A stretch of 13,578 nucleotides of DNA from Euperipatoides rowelli. Its lineage: Eukaryota > Onychophora > Udeonychophora > Euonychophora > Peripatopsidae. The notes beneath the pieces were generated by a model. That model had not been told where the DNA came from. It saw only the letters and a list, made by a program, of their open reading frames with translations, and ran no database searches. The DNA lies in assembly GCA_003024985.2 (NCBI GenBank), contig PXIH01S0001136.1. One strand, 5' to 3'. Of the stretch, positions 7,602 to 13,578 are shown one piece after another. How positions within the stretch are numbered: position 1 is the first letter of the stretch; each line of letters starts with the position of its first letter. The position numbers and the translations under genes are program-made.

Positions 7602-7718
7602 ATTTGAATTTAATGACAGTACGACCACCAAATCAGAAATATACTATTAAGAGAAGTGAAGAGGATCTCAATTGTATGGAAGTTGTTCAAGATATTGATT
7701 GGTCTGATCATCCTCTTG
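7602..7718 (+). CDS. TRUB2: TRUB2 exon 2
   Basis: This exon follows the acceptor tttgaatag and ends at the strong donor GTAAGT (7719). The joint codon with exon 1 is GAT, and the exon gives residues 42-79. It starts L-N-L-M-T-V-R-P-P-N-Q-K, which aligns with the 'GLN...R.PP..KQ' segment of TRUB2 proteins. It ends D-I-D-W-S-D-H-P-L, aligning with the 'NHPL' just before the catalytic region. The middle (K-R-S-E-E-D-L-N) is variable and shorter than the human linker. The length is 117 nt with phase 1 on both sides, so skipping it would keep the frame. Support comes from in-frame joining on both sides and two recognisable family blocks at the right spacing. Confidence 0.85.
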
Positions 7719-8154
7719 GTAAGTGATTTCTAGCTAATTATAATTTTAAATTAGAGAATTTTATTAGATACGTTTTATTTTTTAGAGGGGACAAAAATTA
7801 AAATAATCAAAAGTCTGAATAGTTAAAAAAAATCCTAAAAAAAAATATTATTTTAGCCCTTTCAGCAATGGGCATATAGCCTAGAAAGTCATAATTTCCC
7901 CATAAAGTGAAAATAAGAAAGACATTGTCTTCCTAACAGCCTCATGTTCATTGAAAAATGAAAGTTGTCAAACTCCAAATTTTGAGAAATGCTAAAAAAA
8001 AAGGATTAATGAAATGCACAGGAATTTGTTTTGGCTTTGAATAATAGTCAATCTATTAAAGAATTGAGATTGCATTTCTCCTTGGTTTAGCTTCGCCATA
8101 AAGAAATTCCCCGTATATGAAAAAAAAGATGAGAACGGAGATTGATAATGTGTT

Positions 8155-8381
8155 AACTAGTGATGTCATTCATGAACTAGTTCATTGTGAAAATAACTGA
8201 TTGTTTACATAATAAATCCAAATAATAACAGTTAAAAATTTTGAGGTACAAAATAAAAGTTTTAAACATTCACAACTCACAACTTTCAACTGAGTCATTT
8301 CTAATGAGCTAGTTCATTATAAATGACTCATGAATGATTCAGTTCGGAGAGAGTTTTTGTGAGCAAATCATATCACTAGTT
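8155..8381. mobile_element. small inverted-repeat element (MITE-like, 227 bp)
   Basis: aactagtgatgtcattc (8155-8171) and the reverse complement of 8365-8381 agree at 14 of 17 positions. Inside, a second inverted pair built on the word 'gaactagttcat' (about 8174-8185) and 'gagctagttcat' (8306-8317) flanks an AT-rich centre. The nested inverted structure and lack of coding suggest a non-autonomous DNA transposon. No clear target duplication was seen. Confidence 0.45.
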
Positions 8382-8559
8382 GCTTACAATTTTATGGTAA
8401 AATCTCATATAAAGCACAAAAAATTGTTAATGTATGAGAGTAGAATAAGATTGTATCTGTTAAGCATTCACTCACTTTCCACTGCACAAAATTATGGAAG
8501 CGCAATATGCATGTTTCCGAACCTTATAAACCATATTGAAATTCTTTTAATACTTATGG

Positions 8560-10440
8560 GCAAACAATAATTCCCCACACCCAAAATATTTCTCACCCTC
8601 AATCCAATTACCCATACAAACTTTCTATGCAATGAAAAAAATGGATCATCCAATCTGCTTCCCACATTTATGCTTCAACCTTTAAAACCTCTATCTTCGT
8701 CAAGTGACTTATAAAATCTGCCTGCTAAGTTTGAACCAGTCAATTGAGACGTTTTGAAATCTTATACAATATACTGTGTACCCATCCCTTTAAAATGTTT
8801 CTACCAACTGCTAATCCCTATTCTCCAGCCATTGCTCAAAATGAGTTGTCTAGCGAATTTGATACAAATCAGTACACCTCTTTGTGGTCAGAATGCTCTC
8901 AGATGTTACTTGTGATTTACTTTATCTTAGCGACAATTAAGAATATAAATAAACTAATAGATGGTGCCCTTTTTCAGGTGGCAGAATTCTTCAGACATCA
9001 CAAGGCACTATTAATTCTTTGATTTTAGAATTAAGTTGCAGAAAAATTACAATTTCCCTCGTCCTTTAATTCTTTAATCCTTCGCAAGGAAACCAAGTCC
9101 TAGGAAAATCAGAATTTCCGATTGGCTATAAGTCTGAAAGTCGATCGCTTCACAATTTCCTCACATTGAGTGATAAGCAAGAATTGTCTAAACACCCGTC
9201 TGAGAAAATGTTTAAGTAAATGATTAAGTTGAAAGGATGCTTTTAAGACCCATGGAAAGTGATCTGGTGAATTTACTAGCCTCCACATGTAATCCAGAAG
9301 TGGGAACTCTAAACACCAACATCCTTCTTCATAGGAAAACCATCATTAGGAAAATAACTCTCTTAAAAGTCAGATATTGGGGACACATATCAGCAGAAAA
9401 GAAGACATATACTTAGAACAGTATAATGGCTTTTCAATAATAAAAAAAAGAGGAAATTGGAAAACGCTGCTTAACCTGGATATCAAGTCTTAAAGCAGAT
9501 AAAAAAAAAATTGAAACCCTATAGGTGGATTGACCACAAATCTTGGACAAAGAAGGGGAAGGCTCACAGAGAAAGTAAAGAAAATGCATTAAATCAAGAA
9601 ACAGTTATATCCTAATAAGAAGAATCAAGCTAGGAAAAGAAGGGAAAAATAAGGGAGAAAAGGGTAAGGGAAATGGGGGAAAAGAAGAGGGAAAGGCACT
9701 ATATTTAATAAGGTTCTCTGGGTTCAAGCTGTGGACATTTAATACAACTCGACAATTCCAAAGACCTGCTCTTATTACCCTCTTACTAAACCTTCTTATT
9801 CGTCCAACTTTCTCCCTTATAAACATTGTCTTGACTGGCGATTTGAGGTCAGGAAGAGTACCTCAGGTTAACCAGCGTAGAACATGTTATTATCCTGTCT
9901 CATTTATGCTCATGTGGGGCATGCAATCATGAAATTGAATCATGGGTTTACATGGGTATATCAAACATTTGCGACCTCCAGTCTGGGACAAACTGCATGA
10001 GATTTCTTTCATCAACCAAATTATTATTATAACTTTATACCAAGTGTCATTATAATAAGTATCCATAATATTAAAAGATAAATTAGTAAAATTAAATAAG
10101 TATTAAGACCGATGTGAAAGGCATAATTCACAGAGTTTAATTTATTTGATAATCTTTATTTTTTTTCGTGGCTTGAGGCTTGGTGATTTACTTATAATTA
10201 CTGGCGGTCCACTAAAGTACTACGATTGTCGTTTTCCCCAGATCTGCTGTACAGTAATATTTCACATAAAACGCAGCTCGATGTTGACAATGTACTGTAT
10301 GAATGAAAGTAAAAATCATGCCTGCTGTGTATTTGATCACTCTGATGCACATATCACAATATATTCATTATGGAGTGGAATGATTGTGTTAAAGAATCCA
10401 GGAATATATTTAGGCTTGCATCTGGATCAAATTAATTAAT
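8560..10440. other. unassigned segment of intron 2, possible old coding debris
   Basis: This stretch is less AT-rich than the flanking intron. Frames that stay open include + 8744-9022 (92 codons), a minus-strand run of about 70 codons ending at 9109, + 9254-9400 (about 48 codons from an ATG), and + 10146-10439 (97 codons). No domain is recognisable in any of them, and they do not join into one frame. A purine-rich run lies at 9632-9696, and its complement gives the low-complexity proline/phenylalanine tail of the minus-strand ORF at 9605-9826. The best guess is an ancient, strongly decayed insertion. No function can be assigned. Confidence 0.3.
10146..10439 (+). CDS. hypothetical ORF, 97 codons, unrecognised
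   Basis: An ATG-to-TAA frame within TRUB2 intron 2, same strand. The product is cysteine-containing (C-C-T and A-C-C-V-F motifs) with a hydrophobic start (M-I-I-F-I-F-F) and a middle reading I-T-G-G-P-L-K-Y-Y-D. I recognise no family. A 294-nt open frame is longer than expected by chance in such AT-rich DNA, but the complementary strand is also fairly open, so it could be the shadow of a decayed transposase on either strand. It has no evident promoter or polyadenylation signal. It is listed because it is the longest open frame between exons 2 and 3, not because it is a likely gene. Confidence 0.15.
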   Translation: MIIFIFFRGLRLGDLLIITGGPLKYYDCRFPQICCTVIFHIKRSSMLTMYCMNESKNHACCVFDHSDAHITIYSLWSGMIVLKNPGIYLGLHLDQIN

Positions 10441-10717
10441 GATCCTATGTGGTTAAATAATAAGGATGATTAGTAACAGGAGGATAGTTCTATTGTATAT
10501 ATGCGTACTAGCAATTAAAATAAATTCAGAGATGAAATAATGTGAATAATATTTATTAAAAGTTACATTACTGATTTTTTTTTTAAGTGACTAATTGTTT
10601 TAAAAAAAGTTATTAATTTTTAAGAATTATTGATTTGATTTGCATACCAGTACTATAATTTTTTTTTATTAAGTAAACAGTGACAGAATTTTTATTTTAT
10701 TTTTATTTTTTATTCAG

Positions 10718-10798
10718 TTGTTGGCCCAAGATACCAACGAGAAGATTTAACATTAGGTTGGCCTCATTGTCTTTCTAAAGGCACCACTGGAGTGTGTG
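10718..10798 (+). CDS. TRUB2: TRUB2 exon 3 (catalytic loop region)
   Basis: An 81-nt exon between acceptor tattcag and donor GTAATT (10799). It completes residue 80 and encodes residues 81-106. The block V-V-G-P-R-Y-Q aligns with 'LVCGP' of mammalian TRUB2, completing the HPL of exon 2. Then L-G-W-P-H-C-L-S-K-G-T-T-G-V aligns with the TruB catalytic loop, human H-R-L-D-A-Q-A-S-G-V and bacterial L-D-P-L-A-T-G-V/M. The catalytic aspartate position is serine here (residue 99, codon 10774-10776), while the flanking leucine, threonine/serine, glycine and valine are kept. The exon ends in phase 1. The next exon, which should carry the 'YTVKGxLGxAT' region, was not found before 13578, so the gene continues beyond the window. 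Confidence 0.8.
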
Positions 10799-11667
10799 GT
10801 AATTTTTTTTTTCCTTCTTCATTTATGTTCTTCTATTTTATTTATTAAAACTAATATACATGTATATTTTGTGAAACATACGAGTACCATATACAATACA
10901 TTTAATTAGATGTGTTTAGTTGTATCTCTGAGAGAGTATTATTAATGAAAGTTGAATGCTAAATCAAAAGATTTGAGACTATAATGTGAAAATGACATGC
11001 AATAGTAAATTACAAGTCAAGAATTAGATTTTTTGTTATGTCAAATAGGTCACTGTTTCTGACAAAGGAAATGAGAAAATGTGCAGTTTTAGTATTTTCT
11101 GTGAAATTTTTTGGAACTGTGAATAATAGGCTTAACTAAATTTAGATTTAGAGATTAATGGTTGATTTATATAGTCTTACCCCAGTGAATGTCCCAGTAA
11201 AACATTCAATGGCATACTTATGTACTGACATAGATTAGTCTACAGTCCAGTGCTGACAAAATAGCACAGGAAATATCTAATGCAGATTTTCTATGAAAAC
11301 AAAACACAATATAGGCCTTTGCTAGTCATGATTATGCGAAAAACAAAGAAATTATCAAAGAAAAGAAAAATAACTTCACACTGTATTATTAAACCAACTG
11401 TTGGCTTTTTTCTATAAAACATTGTAATAGCTCACATTGCAAAAATTTAATGTTTACTAACATCTTCAATTAAATTTTTGTTAATGTCAGTCATGCTGTT
11501 ACAAAGAAACTGCAATGTACCGGTACATACTGCATATATACAGTACTGTATGGGATTTTTTTTTGGTACCATTCTTCATATTTATATTTCTATAGAAACG
11601 AGACATATAATTTTTTTGTAAATCCTAAAATAAATGAAAAACATTTAGAAGTACGAGTCCAAAATAT

Positions 11668-11701
11668 GCAATATTATTATTCCTTTTAATAATAATATTG
11701 C
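11668..11701. repeat. perfect 14-bp hairpin
   Basis: gcaatattattatt and its exact reverse complement are separated by the 6-nt loop cctttt. It is AT-rich, so partly expected by composition. Confidence 0.75.
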
Positions 11702-12111
11702 TAAGTTTTTTCATGTTATCATAAATTTTTAAATTTGTATTTTAAACTCCTTTTTTGATTATATATTTAATATTTGAATTAAATTTAATTCTTTTTTTTT
11801 TTTTTGTTTCACGAGTCTAGAATATAATTTATTATTAAAGTGAAGATCCTGACTTTTTCGTAATGGCATAATATTTTATGGGTTAACACAGTGAACAAAA
11901 GTTAAATGTTTTGTTTTTCAGCCATGCAAACTTTCTTGAGCACAATCAGCATTTTCCCTAAAGCTATTCCATGATAATTTGTTAAACTATAGACTAAACT
12001 AAGTCAGTCAATCTAGTTGACATCGTCTAGCATTGGCTAGTGATTAAATTCACAAGTAAAGTTGGAATATGCGCAGTGGCAATGCAGGAATTAACTATTA
12101 ATTAGTTTCCG

Positions 12112-12239
12112 TTTTTTTTTTTTTTTTTTTAACATTATTTAAAGTGTTAAATAAATAATTATCTTCATTCTTTACTTTTTTTTTTTTTTTTTTTAACATT
12201 ATTTAAAGTGTTAAATAAATAATTATCTTCATTCTTTAC
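12112..12239. repeat. exact tandem duplication, 2 x 64 bp
   Basis: Copy 1 at 12112-12175 and copy 2 at 12176-12239 are identical over 64 bp. Each copy has 19 T followed by aacattatttaaagtgttaa and a further 25 bases ending ctttac. Identity extends through the T-runs, which normally vary fast, so the duplication is either very recent or an assembly artefact. Confidence 0.95.
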
Positions 12240-12428
12240 AATTTACATATTGTTAGATTATTTTCAAAACATACAACATGACACGGTGTTATAATAGAGA
12301 GGTTACTAGGAATGATTAATTAAAGCAAAATTGATATAAGGTAACTAAAATAAACCATAGAAATATTATTGCATTAAGTAGAATTAAAATGTAAATATTT
12401 AAAAACTTCCGTCAGCATTGTTATCTCT

Positions 12429-13131
12429 GGGAACATTGCAGAGAACTGGAAAGTTTGGAAACAAGTATTTCAAGTTATGTAAAGGTGACCTGAATCGAGA
12501 ATAAGAAAATGAAACACATGCTTCATGTAATTGGTAAAGAAGCTCTGGAAAAATTAAACATCTTTATGGTATCTGATATAGAAAGAGCAGATATACAGTA
12601 AACAAGATCATTAAAGCCTTTGATGAACTCTGCATACCAGGTACAATGAAAGTATTGAAAGCATGTGTTCTTCAATCGTGAGACATTTTGGTCATTCTTA
12701 ACAGATCCGAAAAAACAATTTATTCGCAATTGTGGCTTCAAGCAATTAAAAAAAAAACTCCTACAAGACTAGAATTAGAATTATAGATGGAATCATAAAC
12801 AAAAATTTAAAAGAAGGCCAACTATCAGTGGAAAATTTATCAAAATTTGCCAAACATTGGAACAAACAAAATAGAAAGTAAAATGATAGAAAAAGAAAAT
12901 GTACATGGAAAAAAAAGTCAAGAAGCACTTATGAGTTACAAACAAATCAAAAAGAACTGCCTTGGCAAAAATCAAAGATATAATTAATTATAAAACAAAA
13001 AAGAGAGTTTCTATAAACCAAATGTACAAGGAAAATTAATGTGGGGAAGGCAACATGGAATAAATGAATGTTCAGCTTAGTGTAAAACATGTAAAGCTTT
13101 CAAAGTTAATAATAATTTTGTTAAAATGTGT
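12429..13131 (+). pseudogene. decayed LTR-retrotransposon gag (Ty3/gypsy type) with zinc-knuckle remnant
   Basis: Pieces in shifting frames follow the order of the gag found in many invertebrate Ty3/gypsy elements. G-N-I-A-E-N-W then W-K-Q-V-F occurs at 12429-12467. H-M-L-H-V-I-G-K-E-A-L-E at about 12515-12550 is followed by K-A-F-D-E-L-C-I-P-G-T near 12613-12645. A later stretch, R-I-I-D-G-I-I-N-K-N-L, lies near 12780-12810. At 13066-13131 a CCHC-like knuckle remains as C-K-T-C with a terminal K-M-C, but the next cysteine position reads phenylalanine and the histidine position asparagine. Stops and indels interrupt the frame throughout (for example 12480-12482, 12599-12601 and 13078-13080), so nothing functional is encoded. 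No LTR, primer-binding site or pol was seen, and pol would lie near or beyond the window's right edge. The minus-strand ORFs at 12523-12741 and 12793-12975 are antisense shadows of this region. Confidence 0.7.
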
Positions 13132-13578
13132 AAAATAAGACGTATCAAACTGTAGAAATTTGATCCAATCAGTAGTCTTGTAGGAATTGCAATAATTTTT
13201 ATGAACATTATTTTAGATTATAAAAACAATCAAAATAAAGTTTTAGATCTAATTATCAATACGAAGTTAGAATACTACTTTGATTATTTTCTATTTCATG
13301 CAAAAATAATTTTATTAAAAGTCACGAATCTTTTTTTTTTAATAGTCTAGCAGGGTTTTTTTTTAAAACTTTTCATTCAGTCTAAACATGCTTGTTTCCA
13401 TGTCTGACCCTGTTGAGATGTTTAAAAACCCTATCCGCACGAAATGGAAATGAATCCTGCCTTTAGTGAGGCTGTTTGTTTGATTTTTTTTTTCTTAAAG
13501 TTGGCCAAGAAACAAAATGGATCAGTTTAAATATACAAATTACAGTATATTAACATACACAATTTTTTTTTTTTTTTT

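Larger units (their letters stand above)
7719..10717 (+). other. TRUB2 intron 2
   Basis: This is a 2999-bp phase-1 intron running from GTAAGT at 7719 to a T-rich tract and tattcag at 10711-10717. It holds the inverted-repeat element at 8155-8381. From about 8560 to 10440 the base composition is less AT-rich and several frames are open for 50-97 codons, but no family was recognised. The rest (7719-8150, 10440-10717) is AT-rich without features. Confidence 0.8.
10799..13578 (+). other. TRUB2 intron 3 (continues past the window)
   Basis: It begins at GTAATT and has no following TRUB2 exon in the remaining 2.78 kb. I looked for acceptors followed by a frame matching the next family block. The acceptor-like sites at 11049 (tcaaatag) and 11922 (tttttcag) lead to unrelated frames. 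The stretches 10799-12110, 12240-12428 and 13140-13578 are AT-rich with T-runs and small palindromes (for example 11668-11701). 12429-13131 is a gag remnant. Confidence 0.65.

Noticed and set aside
8334-8570. 78-codon + strand ORF
   Set aside because: It starts inside the inverted-repeat element at 8155-8381 and has no recognisable domain, and its composition follows the AT-rich background.
8744-9022. 92-codon + strand ORF
   Set aside because: Intronic, no domain, no conserved-looking motif. Described as part of the unassigned segment instead.
9605-9826. 73-codon minus-strand ORF with Pro/Phe/Ser-rich end
   Set aside because: The unusual composition comes from the purine-rich run at 9632-9696 on the opposite strand.
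11922-11974. Candidate TRUB2 exon 4 after the acceptor tttttcag
   Set aside because: The frame ends after 17 codons in TGA and does not resemble the next family block (YTVKGxLG).
12523-12975. Two minus-strand ORFs (72 and 60 codons)
   Set aside because: They are antisense to the gag remnant, which explains the sequence better.

Overview
This window looks like nuclear DNA of an invertebrate animal. It is AT-rich, coding sequence is sparse, exons are short (about 80-120 bp) with GT-AG borders, and introns run to several kb. Most recognisable sequence outside the exons is decayed transposable elements. The loop sequence of the one identified gene, as I recall the family, fits an arthropod (possibly a crustacean) better than a vertebrate, but the species cannot be fixed from the window. 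Nothing resembles bacterial, CRISPR or viral genome organisation.

The only host gene I can name is TRUB2 on the + strand, a mitochondrial TruB-family pseudouridine synthase homologue. Three coding exons are present (5001-5121, 7602-7718, 10718-10798), all joined in phase 1. The rest of the gene lies beyond the right edge. The exons cover about the first 106 residues, up to the catalytic loop, where the expected aspartate appears to be serine. At the left edge, 182-291 on the minus strand looks like the last coding exon of another, unidentified gene with a basic C-terminus.

The rest is mostly a graveyard of mobile elements. A possible DNA-transposon terminus lies at about 60-129 and a small inverted-repeat element at 406-528. 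A rearranged non-LTR retrotransposon occupies 751-2233: an inverted endonuclease piece, a tight palindrome, then a sense reverse-transcriptase 3' part. A hAT transposon remnant (about 2985-3557) keeps the transposase dimerisation domain and abuts the 3' end of a second LINE (3558-3866). A pogo/Tigger-like MITE (4473-4921) ends about 80 bp before the TRUB2 start codon. Intron 1 holds a second pogo-like end, several strong hairpins, and two related terminal-inverted-repeat elements side by side (6815-7081 and 7087-7390). Intron 2 has a small inverted-repeat element (8155-8381) and a long unassigned stretch with a 97-codon ORF. Intron 3 holds an exact 64-bp tandem duplication (12112-12239) and a decayed Ty3/gypsy-type gag with a zinc-knuckle remnant (12429-13131).

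I found no convincing new multi-gene system. The most interesting points are the apparent loss of the catalytic aspartate in TRUB2, the inverted LINE with its nearly spacerless palindrome, and the paired TIR elements and perfect hairpins in intron 1. No tRNA or rRNA gene was recognised.
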